DNA from: Variovorax paradoxus
Lineage (GTDB): Bacteria > Pseudomonadota > Gammaproteobacteria > Burkholderiales > Burkholderiaceae_C
Direction: 5' to 3'
Assembly: GCF_030815975.1 (NCBI RefSeq)
Contig: NZ_JAUSXL010000001.1
Location: 124,001 to 188,000 of the forward strand
Length of the DNA: 64,000 nt
The translations under genes were made by a program, and so were the position numbers. Shown piece after piece: positions 9,174 through 18,037 of the stretch; within the stretch, counting starts at the first letter, position 1, and each line of letters begins with the position of its first letter. Below the pieces are notes generated by a model, which saw only the letters and a program-made list of their open reading frames with translations, was not told the origin of the DNA and made no database searches.

Positions 9174-10196
9174 ATGCCGTCCCTTCCCCTTTTCCCTGAA
9201 CCCTCCGGCGAATCGCATCAGGCGGCCTTTGCCAGCTGGCTGGCCGCGCAGCAGGAAAACGGGGGCTTGCGGCAGCCCTCTTCCATCGCCGTCTACCGGG
9301 ACATGTGGGGCAGTTTCACGGCCTGGTGTCTCGGCCAGTCGCCCGCGGTGACGCTGGCGTCGCTGAACAAGGGCGACCTGTCGGCGTTCCAGCAGGCGCG
9401 CTTCGGCATGAAAAACGACGACCTCTCGCTGTCGCCGCGTTATGCGCTGCGCCTGCTCCGGCTGATCGACCGGGTGCTGCGCCACCATGCAGAGACGCAC
9501 GACATCCCCGTCAACACCGCCGCACTGGAATGGATCGCGACCCAGCCGGACGTTCGGTACGCGGATTCGGCGCGGGCCGATCCGCTGCCGGAATTTCTCT
9601 CGGTCTCCGAGGCCAGGCACCTCATTGCCTTTCTCTCGAGTGCCCGGCCACGGCCCGGCGCGGCGGGCGACCGGCACGCCCAGGCGGCGCTCGGTTGGCA
9701 GGCGCTGCGCAACCGCACGGCCGTCGCGCTGCAGCTGGGCGCAGGGCTCACCCCGGGCGACGTCCGCGTATTGCGGCTCGATGCGCCGACATCGCAAATG
9801 GCAGGCCGGCGTGAGCGGCCCTGGAAAGTCGCGGTGCCGGGCAACGGCAATTCGCCGGCGCGCGAGGCGCCGGTCGCTCCCTGGGCCGGCGAGCTGCTGC
9901 AGCACTGGCTGAAAACACGCGCCGAGGCGCTGATCGCGGGCGAGTTCCTGTTCCCGGCCACGCGCACCGGCAAACCCTGGAGCAAGGAGGCGCAGTACGT
10001 TGCCGCCAAGCAGGTGCTCGAAGATGCGGGCATCGAGGCCGCCGGCGGCGGCTCCTTCCTGCTGCGCCACACGTTCGCGCTGCGCCAGTTGCGCAGGGGC
10101 GCCAAGCTCGATCAGGTGGCGCGCTGGCTCGGCGTGGAGCCCGAGGCGATGGGCAAGTACCAGCGCGTGCTCACCGGTCCGGCCGAGGTTGTCTGA
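9174..10196 (+). CDS. Tyrosine recombinase/integrase-like protein with altered catalytic residues
   Basis: A 340-residue protein with the two-domain layout of tyrosine recombinases: an N-terminal SAM-like core-binding region (about residues 15-120) and a C-terminal catalytic-like domain (about 135-335). By eye, box I reads GAGLTPGDV where family members have TGLRxSEL, so the first Arg is Thr. Box II reads FLLRHTFALRQL, keeping Arg but with Phe at the usual His. The late His/Trp position reads WLGVEP, and a candidate nucleophile Tyr survives in GKYQRV. A Lys in KVAVPGNG could be the hairpin Lys. Strand exchange may thus be impaired, or the protein may be a DNA-binding relative. It is not flanked by phage genes. 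Confidence 0.75.
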   Translation: MPSLPLFPEPSGESHQAAFASWLAAQQENGGLRQPSSIAVYRDMWGSFTAWCLGQSPAVTLASLNKGDLSAFQQARFGMKNDDLSLSPRYALRLLRLIDRVLRHHAETHDIPVNTAALEWIATQPDVRYADSARADPLPEFLSVSEARHLIAFLSSARPRPGAAGDRHAQAALGWQALRNRTAVALQLGAGLTPGDVRVLRLDAPTSQMAGRRERPWKVAVPGNGNSPAREAPVAPWAGELLQHWLKTRAEALIAGEFLFPATRTGKPWSKEAQYVAAKQVLEDAGIEAAGGGSFLLRHTFALRQLRRGAKLDQVARWLGVEPEAMGKYQRVLTGPAEVV

Positions 10197-10199
10197 AGA

Positions 10200-10574
10200 T
10201 CAGTTTTCGGGCCGGCTCCACAGCCAGATCGCGACAGCCGCCATGAGGAGCGGCGCGCCGATCTTCACGGCGGCCGGTGCGGCGGTGGCCAGCAGCACGG
10301 CCGCACTCAACGCCATCATCGCCGTCGCGGCCCACTTCGCGCGGCGGGGCACCGCTCCACTCTGGCGCCACCGGCGGATGTACTCGCCATAGCGAGGGTG
10401 TTCGAGAAGCCAATGCTCGAGCGCCGGCCAGCCGTGTCCGGCGGCCCAGGCGGCCGCGAGCAGGAACGGCACCGTCGGCAGCACAGGAAGAAAGGCGCCG
10501 AGCAGGCCGAGGGCGACGAATACCAGGGCCAGTGCGCGCCAGAGGAATCTCGCGACAGGGCCAGCGGGCCTCAT
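10200..10574 (-). CDS. ybaN: YbaN family (DUF454) inner membrane protein
   Basis: A 124-residue DUF454 protein. The N-terminal hydrophobic segment (ALALVFVALGLLGAFLPVLP) with the family motif PTVPFLLAAAWAAGHG is followed by a short soluble part (HPRYGEYIRRWRQSGAVPRRAKW) and two further hydrophobic segments. The function of the family is unknown; it sits in the inner membrane. The start MRPAGPVARFLWRA at 10574 was chosen because the family motif begins directly after it; upstream in-frame codons have no such similarity. Its stop lies four bases after the stop of the convergent recombinase gene. Confidence 0.85.
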   Translation of the reverse strand: MRPAGPVARFLWRALALVFVALGLLGAFLPVLPTVPFLLAAAWAAGHGWPALEHWLLEHPRYGEYIRRWRQSGAVPRRAKWAATAMMALSAAVLLATAAPAAVKIGAPLLMAAVAIWLWSRPEN

Positions 10575-10711
10575 GAAGAAGGGAGCCCTTCGGGGCGATC
10601 TGCCGGGAGTTGCGAAGCAGGCATCGGTGCATCGTAAGCCAACCGTGGATTCGAGAAAGAGATCGGCAGCCCTGGGTGATGTGAGCGCGGTTCTCCGACA
10701 AAATCGGGGGC

Positions 10712-11062
10712 ATGAAGGAGATCGACAACCTGTTCGGAAAAGAGCCGGGCGCCACGGGAAACTGGCCCGGCACCGTGGCGGATGCCATGGCAAGGCGGGA
10801 TGTGCAGGTCGACGAAGCCGTCACCACGCTTCGCCGCGCAGCCGGCGCCACCGCGACCAGCGTCGCCGCATTGATGCACATGGTGAATCCGGACGCTTCG
10901 CACCGACTGGCGCGCCTGGCCGCCTCGAAAACGTCGGATCACGACGGGTTCGTCACCGTCGCCGAGCAGTTGCACGACATTGCGTCCCGGTTGCGCGAAC
11001 TCGAGTCCTCGGTGCGCAGCCTGTTGGCGCTCACGCGCAAGGACGCTGCCCCGGACGACTGA
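10712..11062 (+). CDS. Hypothetical protein, 116 residues
   Basis: Not recognised. It is a soluble, mostly helical-looking protein with heptad-like Leu/Ala spacing near residues 85-105 (EQLHDIASRLRELESSVRSL), which could form a short coiled coil. No signal peptide or membrane segment is visible. It is divergent from ybaN by 137 bases and convergent with the ECF sigma gene. The amino acid composition is ordinary, with no excess of Arg, Pro or Ala as in the opposite-frame readings of this area. It is probably real but of unknown role. Confidence 0.6.
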   Translation: MKEIDNLFGKEPGATGNWPGTVADAMARRDVQVDEAVTTLRRAAGATATSVAALMHMVNPDASHRLARLAASKTSDHDGFVTVAEQLHDIASRLRELESSVRSLLALTRKDAAPDD

Positions 11063-11105
11063 AGACAAAGCCGGTGCCGAAGAAGCGCTCGCAGCGCGAC
11101 CGGCC

Positions 11106-11606
11106 TCAGCGCACCGTGGCGCGGGCACGGTGCAGCCGGCTCTTCACGGCCTCCACACTCACGCCGAGGCTCGCCGCGACCACGGGGGCGGTCAGCTCCT
11201 CGACGTCGCGCAGGATCAGCGCGACGCGATAGGCCTCCGGCAGCGCGGCAATGGCCTTCGCAAGGTCGAGGCGCAGGTCCGTGGGGATCTGCGGCGCGGC
11301 CGGTTCCTCGGCCAATGGCACCGAAAGAGACGCCTTGGCGCCACTGCGCTTGAAGATCCGGTAGCACTCGCGCTCGACGATCCGGAACAGCCAGGTGGCA
11401 AAGGCCGCCACGGTGCCTAGCGTGCCGATCTTGCGGTGCAGCTGCCACAGCGCCGCCTGCACCGCATCCTCGGCGTCTTCGCTGTTCGAACAGGTACGGC
11501 GCGCGAATCGCCTGAGGTCGGGCTGGCAGGCGCAGAGCAATTGCGACAGCGCCCGCTCGTCCCCGGAACAAGCGGCTTCGATCAGCGCGGCGGATGCGCT
11601 GATCAT
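11106..11606 (-). CDS. ECF-type RNA polymerase sigma factor
   Basis: A 166-residue extracytoplasmic-function sigma factor. Region 2 spans about residues 15-85 (LRRFARRTC, EDAEDAVQAALWQL, FATWLFRIVERECYR). Region 4 covers about residues 112-166 (ALPEAYRVALILRDVEEL, then the helix-turn-helix VVAASLGVSVEAVKSRLHRAR). It would direct RNA polymerase to a small stress regulon. The ATG at 11606 overlaps the stop of the upstream DUF2892 gene (ATGA), so the two are co-translated. No anti-sigma gene is adjacent, so control must come from the membrane protein, from elsewhere, or from transcription. Region 3.2-type extensions are absent. Confidence 0.88.
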   Translation of the reverse strand: MISASAALIEAACSGDERALSQLLCACQPDLRRFARRTCSNSEDAEDAVQAALWQLHRKIGTLGTVAAFATWLFRIVERECYRIFKRSGAKASLSVPLAEEPAAPQIPTDLRLDLAKAIAALPEAYRVALILRDVEELTAPVVAASLGVSVEAVKSRLHRARATVR

Positions 11607-11818
11607 CGGCTCGGGCCCGTGGTCTTCCGCCCGAGCATCGCGCAGGCGGGACAGAACCCGACGATGGCCGTGGCCGCGAGCATTGCCGCCATGGCGAACC
11701 CCAGTACCCGAAACGTCCCGGCCGGCAAGAAGTAGAAGGCACCGACGGCGGCGAAGACGCCCAGGCACAGCCGAACTGCGCGCTCCCAGGACGGGACATT
11801 GCGTTTGAGATGAAACAT
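11603..11818 (-). CDS. DUF2892 family small membrane protein
   Basis: A 71-residue protein beginning MFHLKRNVPSWERAVRLC. It has the DUF2892 (YgaP C-terminal-like) hairpin of two membrane segments: CLGVFAAVGAFYFL and GFAMAAMLAATAIVGFCPAC, the latter with the typical FCPAC cysteines. Homologous domains accompany rhodanese sulfur-transfer proteins; here it stands alone. It is the first gene of a two-gene unit with the ECF sigma factor and overlaps it by four bases, which suggests that the membrane protein may modulate the sigma factor. That link is inference from coupling only. Confidence 0.8.
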   Translation of the reverse strand: MFHLKRNVPSWERAVRLCLGVFAAVGAFYFLPAGTFRVLGFAMAAMLAATAIVGFCPACAMLGRKTTGPSR

Positions 11819-11919
11819 GTTGCGGACTCCGATGAATGTTGACCTCTGCATAGAGGCCGCTTCAGGGCCCAAAGGATTCGGCGCAGAAAAGAAATTCGCA
11901 GGCCGCGAAGACCGCAGGA

Positions 11920-13137
11920 CTATGGCCCGATCGTGCCACCCGCCGGATCCTTGCCGCGGAAGGCGCCGCGCGTCTCCAGCATGCGCCGCGTCTTCTCGAG
12001 TTCGCTCTGCAGCAGTTCGGCATCCGGCAGCACGGTGCGGTAGTTCGCGGCCATGATCTTGCTGGGCAGTCCCTCGAGCGCATAGCGGGCCAGCGCCTGG
12101 CCCTTGTCGGCGCAAAGGATCAAGCCGACCGGCGGGTTCTCATCGGGCAGGGTCCAGTGCTCCCTGGCGTAGTTGCAGTACATGTGCATCTGCCCCACGT
12201 CCGCATGCGTCAGCCCGCCAAGCTTCAGGTCGATGATGACGAGGCAGCGCAGGCGCCGGTGAAAGAACAGCAGGTCCACCCGGTACCAGGTCTGGTCGAT
12301 GCGCAGCCTTCGCTGCCGCCCGACGAAGCTGAAGTCGCCGCCGAGTTCGAGCAGGAAGTCTTCGAGCCGATGGATCAGGGCCGCTTCCAGGTCGGACTCG
12401 GAGTACTCGTCCCTGAGATCGAGGAACTCCAGCACGTAAGGGTCCTTGATCGCATCATCGGGCGTCACCGCATCTTCCGGCTTCGGGACGGCGCCCTTCA
12501 CCAGCATCGCGGCCTTGTTCCTCGAAAGCGCGGTGCGCTCGTAGAACTGGCTGCCGATCTGGCGATCGAGCTGGCGCACGCTCCATCCGCCGCGCAGCGC
12601 CTCGGCTTCATAGAACCGGCGTGCGTTGCCGTCCTTCACCGACAGCAGCCGAACGTAGGCGGACCAGGGCAGCACGAACATCCGCGCCAGGTCCTCCAAT
12701 GGCCATGATCCGGGAGCGCCGGCAAAATCGGCGCCGTCGAGCAAGTGCCCATCGGATGCCTGCGCCGCATGTCCGGGCGACGGCAATGCAGGAGATTCGC
12801 CAGACACTGTCTGGCGAATCGGCCAGGTCAGGAAGAACGAGCGCATCTGCTGCAGGTTCTGGCGGCTGAACCCCCGGCCGAACTGGCTCGTCAGGTCGAG
12901 CGAAAGGCGCTCGATCAGCTGTTCGCCGTAGCCCGCGCGCCGCCGGCCCTTCTGCTCGGCCTCGACGATCCGGCGGCCGATTTCCCAGTAGCTCGCGGTC
13001 ATCCATGAATTGACGCTGCGCGCGGCGGCTCGCCGCGCGGCATCGAGCAATTCGACGATGCCGCCCCGGAAACCCGCGTAGCCGCCGAAGGGGGCGGCGG
13101 GCCTTGCCTTGCCCGACGGAGGATTGGCTTTGCTCAT
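11920..13137 (-). CDS. YhcG-type PD-(D/E)XK nuclease (DUF1016)
   Basis: 405 residues with the YhcG layout. The N-terminal DUF1016 helical domain (about residues 20-210) includes [16 protein letters not shown] and the substrate-side motif [14 protein letters not shown]. The C-terminal nuclease domain (about 230-385) has the catalytic core in [22 protein letters not shown]: the first Asp, then Asp-Leu-Lys. Family members are often near restriction systems or in variable islands and are thought to act on DNA; the cellular role is not settled. An insertion of about 30 residues (near 110-140) separates the two N-terminal halves compared with the usual 340-370 residue length. The start [11 protein letters not shown] at 13137 is the first Met before family similarity. 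Confidence 0.85.
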   Translation of the reverse strand: MSKANPPSGKARPAAPFGGYAGFRGGIVELLDAARRAAARSVNSWMTASYWEIGRRIVEAEQKGRRRAGYGEQLIERLSLDLTSQFGRGFSRQNLQQMRSFFLTWPIRQTVSGESPALPSPGHAAQASDGHLLDGADFAGAPGSWPLEDLARMFVLPWSAYVRLLSVKDGNARRFYEAEALRGGWSVRQLDRQIGSQFYERTALSRNKAAMLVKGAVPKPEDAVTPDDAIKDPYVLEFLDLRDEYSESDLEAALIHRLEDFLLELGGDFSFVGRQRRLRIDQTWYRVDLLFFHRRLRCLVIIDLKLGGLTHADVGQMHMYCNYAREHWTLPDENPPVGLILCADKGQALARYALEGLPSKIMAANYRTVLPDAELLQSELEKTRRMLETRGAFRGKDPAGGTIGP

Positions 13138-13228
13138 GGCTTGGTGTTGTGCACTGCATATCCTAGCTGCAGGCGTCCGCCGCCCTTCTCCCTCGATCGC
13201 CAGGTCCCTCCAGGAAGCATCTTGACTT

Positions 13229-13339
13229 ATGAACGTGGAAAACCTGTTCGACAAGAACTACTGGGGCACGTCGACGGCCGGCTACCTGTTCGTCGGCTCG
13301 CCGCGCACGCTGAGCCTTTCGGCCAGCATCGACTTCTAA
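13229..13339 (+). pseudogene. C-terminal remnant of a TonB-dependent siderophore receptor
   Basis: An open stretch of 36 codons reads [12 protein letters not shown] and then [17 protein letters not shown], ending at TAA. This is the signature of the last two beta strands of TonB-dependent siderophore receptors, including the terminal Phe needed for outer membrane insertion. Directly upstream an in-frame TGA occurs, and the preceding bases (TTGACTTATGAACGTG) look like Leu-Thr-Leu-Asn-Val with one extra base, so a frameshift is likely there. The rest of the roughly 700-residue receptor is missing. It sits between a nuclease gene and recQ, showing that a deletion or exchange has happened in this gap. 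Confidence 0.75.
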
Positions 13340-13413
13340 GACCCGGCCGACGCGGCGCGTGGACATGCGCCCACAGGGCGGCGTTCGCACGGCGGGCAGA
13401 TTGGCGGTCACGC

Positions 13414-15195
13414 ATGCCAGAGGACCACCCGAACCCGCCGACGAAGAAAGCGAAGACGACGCGGGCCGCCGCGCGCAAGGAAGGCAGCCGCAACGCCTCT
13501 GAAGCACCCGTCGACCGGGTGCTCCACGAGGTGTTCGGCCACCGCCGGCTGCGGCCCGGGCAGCGCCGCGTGATCGATCGCGTGGTCGGCGGTGAGTCGA
13601 CGCTCGCCGTCATGCCCACGGGCGCGGGAAAATCGCTGTGCTACCAGGTGCCCGCGGTGCTCGCGCCGGGGCAGACGGTGGTGGTCTCGCCCCTGATCGC
13701 ACTCATGAAGGACCAGTGCGAAAAGCTGAACGCGACGGGCGTGAGCGCCGTGCAGCTGAACAGCCAGTGCACCGCGGAGGAGCTCGACGCCGCGCAAGCG
13801 GCCATTGCCGACGGCTCGGCGCGCGTGATCTTCAGCACGCCGGAGCGCCTGGCCGACGCCGGTTTCCTGGCGCTGCTCCAGCGGCGGCCGACCTCCCTGC
13901 TCGTGGTCGACGAGGCGCATTGCATCTCGCAGTGGGGGCACGACTTCCGGCCCGCCTACCTGGAGCTGGGCGCGGCGGTGCGCGCGCTGAACCATCCGGT
14001 GGTGCTGGCGCTCACGGCCACGGCGAACGGTGAAGTGGCCGAGGAGATCATGGCCAAGCTCGGCATTCCGCGCGCCGGCCTCGTCGACACCGGCGCGTAC
14101 CGGCCCAACCTGCGCTATGCGGTCGAGCCGGCGACGCGCGAGGAAGACAAGCTGCGGCGCGCGCTCGCGCTGGTCGCAGGCCTGCAGGGCAGCGGCATCG
14201 TCTACACCGCCACGGTGAAGGCGGCCGAGGCGTTCTTCGCCGAACTCGCGGCCGCCGGCGAGTCTGCGGGCCTGTACCACGGCCGGCGGCGTGCCGGCGA
14301 ACGGCGCGCCGCGCAGGACGCGTTCATGGCCGGAGAGCTGCGCGTGATGGTGGCCACCAATGCCTTCGGCATGGGGGTCGACAAGCCGGACATCCGCTTC
14401 GTGCTGCACTACCAGATGCCCTCGAGCCTGGATGCCTACTACCAGGAATCGGGCCGAGCCGGCCGCGACGGCGAACGCGCCGACTGCATTCTTCTGTACC
14501 TGCGGCGCGACCGCGCCGTGCAGCAGTTCTTCCTGGCCGGCTGGCTGCCCGACCTGGCCGATCTGCGTGCGCTGCAGCAGCAGCTGCTGTTGCTGTCGAA
14601 CGCGCCCGCGGCTGCGGCACCGGGCTGGAGCGAGGCGCAGCTCCAGCAGCGCGCGCGCCTGCCGCGCGGCAAGCTTCGCGTGCTGCTGAGCCTGCTGCGG
14701 CAGGAAGACCTGGTGGAGCGCGACAGCGAGGGACGGCTGCGCTGGGGCGGGAAGCCGCCGCTCGAAGACGCCGAACTCGATGCGCTTCTGAACGAGCACC
14801 GCGAGAAGCGCGAGCAGGACCGCGAGGCGCTGGAACGCATGACCTTCTACGCGACGACCGGCCTGTGCCGCTGGCAGGTGCTTTTGTCGGGCCTTGGAAG
14901 CGACAAACTCGCGCAGCGCTGCGGTGCCTGCGACAACTGCGTGCGGCTGGCGCGCCACGAGCGCGAGCGCCGCGCGGCAGCGCAAGCCTCGGCAGCGCCG
15001 GAAGAAGCAGAGGTGGGCCCACCGCAGCGCGCCGCCGCCTTTGCGCGCGGAGCGTCCGTGCGCGTGCCGCGCTATGGCGTCGGGTGCGTCAGGGGTGCGG
15101 ATGCGGTCTCCGTCACGATCGAATTCCCCGACGGCAGCCAGCGCTGCTTCCGGCCCGAGTTCGTGCGCCCGGCGCCCGCGCTTGGCCGCGCCTGA
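13414..15195 (+). CDS. recQ: ATP-dependent DNA helicase RecQ
   Basis: A 593-residue superfamily 2 helicase. Motif order: motif 0 ([10 protein letters not shown]), motif [13 protein letters not shown], motif Ia [13 protein letters not shown], motif [21 protein letters not shown] (the DEAH box and the RecQ aromatic-rich loop), motif III ALTATA, motif [21 protein letters not shown] and motif [13 protein letters not shown]. The RQC zinc site is visible as CRWQV and CGACDNC. No HRDC domain is present; instead a C-terminal extension of about 85 residues follows. The start [12 protein letters not shown] at 13414 lies after the receptor remnant. It unwinds DNA in recombination and repair in the cytoplasm. 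Confidence 0.93.
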   Translation: MPEDHPNPPTKKAKTTRAAARKEGSRNASEAPVDRVLHEVFGHRRLRPGQRRVIDRVVGGESTLAVMPTGAGKSLCYQVPAVLAPGQTVVVSPLIALMKDQCEKLNATGVSAVQLNSQCTAEELDAAQAAIADGSARVIFSTPERLADAGFLALLQRRPTSLLVVDEAHCISQWGHDFRPAYLELGAAVRALNHPVVLALTATANGEVAEEIMAKLGIPRAGLVDTGAYRPNLRYAVEPATREEDKLRRALALVAGLQGSGIVYTATVKAAEAFFAELAAAGESAGLYHGRRRAGERRAAQDAFMAGELRVMVATNAFGMGVDKPDIRFVLHYQMPSSLDAYYQESGRAGRDGERADCILLYLRRDRAVQQFFLAGWLPDLADLRALQQQLLLLSNAPAAAAPGWSEAQLQQRARLPRGKLRVLLSLLRQEDLVERDSEGRLRWGGKPPLEDAELDALLNEHREKREQDREALERMTFYATTGLCRWQVLLSGLGSDKLAQRCGACDNCVRLARHERERRAAAQASAAPEEAEVGPPQRAAAFARGASVRVPRYGVGCVRGADAVSVTIEFPDGSQRCFRPEFVRPAPALGRA

Positions 15196-15217
15196 GTCAG
15201 TCGCGCAGCAGCAAACC

Positions 15218-15706
15218 CTACTTGCCCGCGGCCACGTGCCGCTTGTGCAGCGAACTCGAAGCGTTCATGCCGGCGTCTTCGTCGACACCGATGCCCAACC
15301 GGTCCACCAGCTCTCCGCCGAGCCAGGCCGTGACCATCGCGAGGGCCGCGCCTGCGAAGGACCACATCATCTGGCTCAGCTGCGGCGCATAGTCGCGGTC
15401 GCGCAGCAGAAAGCTCGCAACGAACAGGAGCAGGACGAGCACGTTGCCACCGCCGTGCATGGCACCGATGCGCTTGGCCCGGGTGCCCGCCGGAATGCCG
15501 AGCCAGTCGATGGTTCCGAAAGGCGCGGCGAGCACACCGCCCACCAGGCCGGCCGCGATCAGCCAGTACGAAACGGCGGCCATGACCTGGCTGTGCCCCG
15601 CCAGGTAAATGATGTCGAACACCACTGCTGTGGCGAGCAGCCCGAGCGGAAACACCACGAGCATCTGGTGCACCGAGTGGCCGAGGAAACGAACTCTTGC
15701 ATGCAT
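15218..15706 (-). CDS. DUF2231 family inner membrane protein
   Basis: 162 residues with the four membrane segments of DUF2231 proteins: HQMLVVFPLGLLATAVVFDI, the segment around YWLIAAGLVGGVLAAPFGTI, NVLVLLLFVASFLL, and the last around SFAGAALAMVTAW. A conserved GWxxAP-type loop appears as APFGTIDWL. Function is unknown; members may bind heme or act in redox stress. The start is decided by a nearly perfect Shine-Dalgarno sequence (GGAGGTGATC) six bases before the ATG at 15706. It is convergent with recQ. Confidence 0.85.
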   Translation of the reverse strand: MHARVRFLGHSVHQMLVVFPLGLLATAVVFDIIYLAGHSQVMAAVSYWLIAAGLVGGVLAAPFGTIDWLGIPAGTRAKRIGAMHGGGNVLVLLLFVASFLLRDRDYAPQLSQMMWSFAGAALAMVTAWLGGELVDRLGIGVDEDAGMNASSSLHKRHVAAGK

Positions 15707-15900
15707 GGGATCACCTCCATTGCCTGAGCCTTCATCTGAGCGGCAATGGCCGCCGCGCCCGCGCAAGCCGCCGCCGCCAGTGCGGGTCGGTACTTTCCTA
15801 CCCGCCGGCTGCCGTCTCACAAGCGCAAGGGAAAAATTCAAACCCCTTCTATCGGCGCTGGATGACGCTCTGCAGTTGGCAACGCATCACGCTGCGCGAC

Positions 15901-16344
15901 ATGGACAAGTTCTTCGCATCCTTCGCCAACGCCACGGCGCGCGCAGCCGGAAGTCCACTCGCCTTTCTGCTGTGCGTCGCGCTGGTGATTGCCTGGGCGG
16001 TGTCGGGCCCCTTCTTCCATTTTTCGGAGAACTGGCAGCTGACCATCAACACCGGCACCACCATCGTCACGTTCCTGATGGTGTTCCTGATCCAGAACAC
16101 GCAGAACCGCGATGGCGCAGCGCTTCAGACCAAGCTCGACGAACTGATCCGATCATCGAACGCCGGCGACGAGTTCATGGGCATCGAGAAGCTCACGGAC
16201 AAGGAACTGGCCGAGCTGCACGAGAAGTGCGAGGCGGCGGCCAAGCAGAGCCATGCCGCGCTCGATCGCACGCGCAACGAGCGCGCGCGGCGCGGCCACA
16301 AGGGCGCACCACAAGAAGCTACTCCAACAGAAAGCAAAGCATGA
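15901..16344 (+). CDS. Low-affinity iron permease family protein (FET4-like, PF04120)
   Basis: A 147-residue protein starting MDKFFASFANATARAAGSP, with two membrane segments (PLAFLLCVALVIAWAVSGPF and LTINTGTTIVTFLMVFLIQ) and the family motif NTQNRDGAALQTKLDELI. A Glu/Lys-rich helical tail follows (EKLTDKELAELHEKCE). Bacterial members of this family are half-size relatives of yeast FET4; iron transport is assumed by homology only. An earlier in-frame ATG at 15862 exists, but the family similarity begins at 15901. The stop overlaps the next start (ATGA). Confidence 0.8.
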   Translation: MDKFFASFANATARAAGSPLAFLLCVALVIAWAVSGPFFHFSENWQLTINTGTTIVTFLMVFLIQNTQNRDGAALQTKLDELIRSSNAGDEFMGIEKLTDKELAELHEKCEAAAKQSHAALDRTRNERARRGHKGAPQEATPTESKA

Positions 16345-16760
16345 AAAATTCCATCTGGAAACTGTATGGCTATGGCTGGGTCACGCTCGGCTTCTTCCTT
16401 GTGTCGCTGGTGGGCCACTGGGTCTTTGGCTGGTTCGCCTATGTGGACGAGCAGAAGAATTTCGGCGTGCCGCCGGAGATGTCGGGCTATCTGATCCAGA
16501 TGTCGAGGGACACGCTGGAGAACTGGCAGTCGGAGTTCCTGCAGCTGCTCTGGCAGATCGGCGGGCTGGCCTTCCTGCTCTATGTCGGCTCGCCGCAGTC
16601 CAAGGAGGGCGACGACCGCATGGAGGCCAAGATCGACGCGATCCTGGCGGCGGTGGACCCGAAGAACGCCGATGTCCTGATCGACGAGATCGACCGGGAA
16701 TATGCCGGCAGGCACACCGATTCGCGCTGGACCAAGCTGGCCAAGGAAGGCGCGTCGTGA
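16341..16760 (+). CDS. DUF6766-like small membrane protein
   Basis: 139 residues. Two membrane segments (WVTLGFFLVSLVGHWVFGWF, and FLQLLWQIGGLAFLLYVGS) are separated by a soluble loop (DEQKNFGVPPEMSGYLIQM), followed by a charged tail. The layout and the phrase SEFLQLLWQ match the DUF6766 family, common in soil proteobacteria and of unknown function. It is translationally coupled to the preceding permease-like gene (ATGA overlap), so the two probably work at the same membrane. Confidence 0.75.
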   Translation: MKNSIWKLYGYGWVTLGFFLVSLVGHWVFGWFAYVDEQKNFGVPPEMSGYLIQMSRDTLENWQSEFLQLLWQIGGLAFLLYVGSPQSKEGDDRMEAKIDAILAAVDPKNADVLIDEIDREYAGRHTDSRWTKLAKEGAS

Positions 16761-16829
16761 TCGCCCCGAATCGGGCGGTGCGTTGAGCGTGCCGGCGGCG
16801 GCGCCGAGGCCGCCGAGGCAGGCCCCGCG

Positions 16830-17264
16830 TCAGGAGCCGATGACTTGCAGGTCGCCGCTCGCGCCGAGCAGCTGGCGCACCTGCTGCGCGAGCGAGCCGA
16901 AGATCCGCCCCGCCAGGCTGGGCTCGTCGCGGCCGAAGACGATGCGGTCGCAGCCGAAGTCGCGCGCCGCCGCAACGATGGTCTCCGCGCTGCGGCCGAT
17001 CGCCACGGTGCTGCTGCAGGACACGCCCGACATCGCGAGCAGGTTCTGCGCGAACTGCAGTTCCTCGGCGCCCGCGCTTTGCTGCAGCTCGCGCAGCTCC
17101 TGCGGGTCGAAGAACATCGCGACGTGGCCGGAAACCGCGGGTTGCACCCGCAAGAGCCGCACGGCCGCCGGCTCCTGCCGGCAGATGCGCACGACTTGCT
17201 CGATGGCCGAGCGCGTGCGGGCCGGCTCGGTCGGGTCGATGGGGACCAGAATGCGCCGTCTCAC
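16830..17264 (-). CDS. Universal stress protein (UspA family)
   Basis: A 144-residue Usp fold protein starting MRRRILVPIDPTEPARTRSAI with the first-strand Asp of the family. The C-terminal glycine-rich ATP-binding motif G-2x-G-9x-G is degenerate: FGRDEPSLAGRIFGSLAQQV resembles it but lacks the usual Ser/Thr end, so ATP binding is uncertain. The central part has a long EEL/QEL helix. It follows terC by 13 bases in the same direction, so the two form an operon likely induced together under envelope or metal stress. Confidence 0.85.
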   Translation of the reverse strand: MRRRILVPIDPTEPARTRSAIEQVVRICRQEPAAVRLLRVQPAVSGHVAMFFDPQELRELQQSAGAEELQFAQNLLAMSGVSCSSTVAIGRSAETIVAAARDFGCDRIVFGRDEPSLAGRIFGSLAQQVRQLLGASGDLQVIGS

Positions 17265-17277
17265 GCCGACACCTGCT

Positions 17278-17973
17278 TCAGGCCGACTGGTTGGCGGGTT
17301 CCGGCTGCTGTTGCCGGCTGGTCAGCCACTTGCCGATCACCACGACGGAGACGGCGCCGATCGCCGGCACGATCGTGTGCAGCGCATGCTGGCTGGCGGC
17401 CCAACCTGCGATGGACGGATCCGACATCGCCATTTCGCCGGCCACCCAGCCCAGCAGGGCGGCCCCGAGGGTGATGATGATCGGGAAGCGGTCCATCAGC
17501 TTCAGGATCAGGGTGCTGCCGAAGATGATCAGCGGAATGCTGATCACGAGGCCGAACACCAGCAGCGGCACGTTGCCCTTGGCCGCGGCTGCGACCCCGA
17601 CGACGTTGTCCAGGCTCATGACCAGGTCGGCGACCACAATGGTCTTGATGGCCGCGGCCAGGCTCGAGTGGCCTTCCATGTTCTCCTCGCCGTCATCGCC
17701 CTTGAGCAGGCCGATACCGATCCAGAACAGCAGCGCGGCGCCCACGAGCTTGAGGTACGGCAGCGTCAGCAGGTAGACGGCAAAGAAGGTCAGCACCACG
17801 CGCAGCACGATGGCACCCATGCTGCCGAACAGGATCGCCTTTTTCTGCTGCGCGGGCGGCAGCGAGCGCGAGGCCATCGCGATGACGACGGCGTTGTCGC
17901 CGCTCAGGACGATGTTGATCAGGATGATCTGCGACAGGGCAATCCAGAAATCCGGACTGGTCAAAAACGACAT
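17278..17973 (-). CDS. terC: TerC family integral membrane protein
   Basis: 231 residues with about seven membrane segments and the TerC signature acidic residues inside helices: INIVLSGDNAVVIAMA near the start and ADLVMSLDNVVGVAAA in the middle. TerC proteins are linked to tellurite resistance, metal (manganese) export and loading of exported enzymes. The ATG at 17973 has GAGGAGA seven bases upstream. Directly upstream is a phased array of repeats that looks like a response-regulator binding region, and the two-component genes follow immediately. Induction of terC-usp by that system is a clear prediction. Confidence 0.9.
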   Translation of the reverse strand: MSFLTSPDFWIALSQIILINIVLSGDNAVVIAMASRSLPPAQQKKAILFGSMGAIVLRVVLTFFAVYLLTLPYLKLVGAALLFWIGIGLLKGDDGEENMEGHSSLAAAIKTIVVADLVMSLDNVVGVAAAAKGNVPLLVFGLVISIPLIIFGSTLILKLMDRFPIIITLGAALLGWVAGEMAMSDPSIAGWAASQHALHTIVPAIGAVSVVVIGKWLTSRQQQPEPANQSA

Positions 17974-18037
17974 GGTGTCTCCTCGAAGTGGACGCGGAAC
18001 CACTGCGGTTCCGACGTGTTCGAGGCTACGGGGCTGC

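Noticed and set aside
16765..16785. GC-rich hairpin after the DUF6766 gene as terminator
   Set aside because: There is a short GCCC/GGGC stem but no T tract follows.
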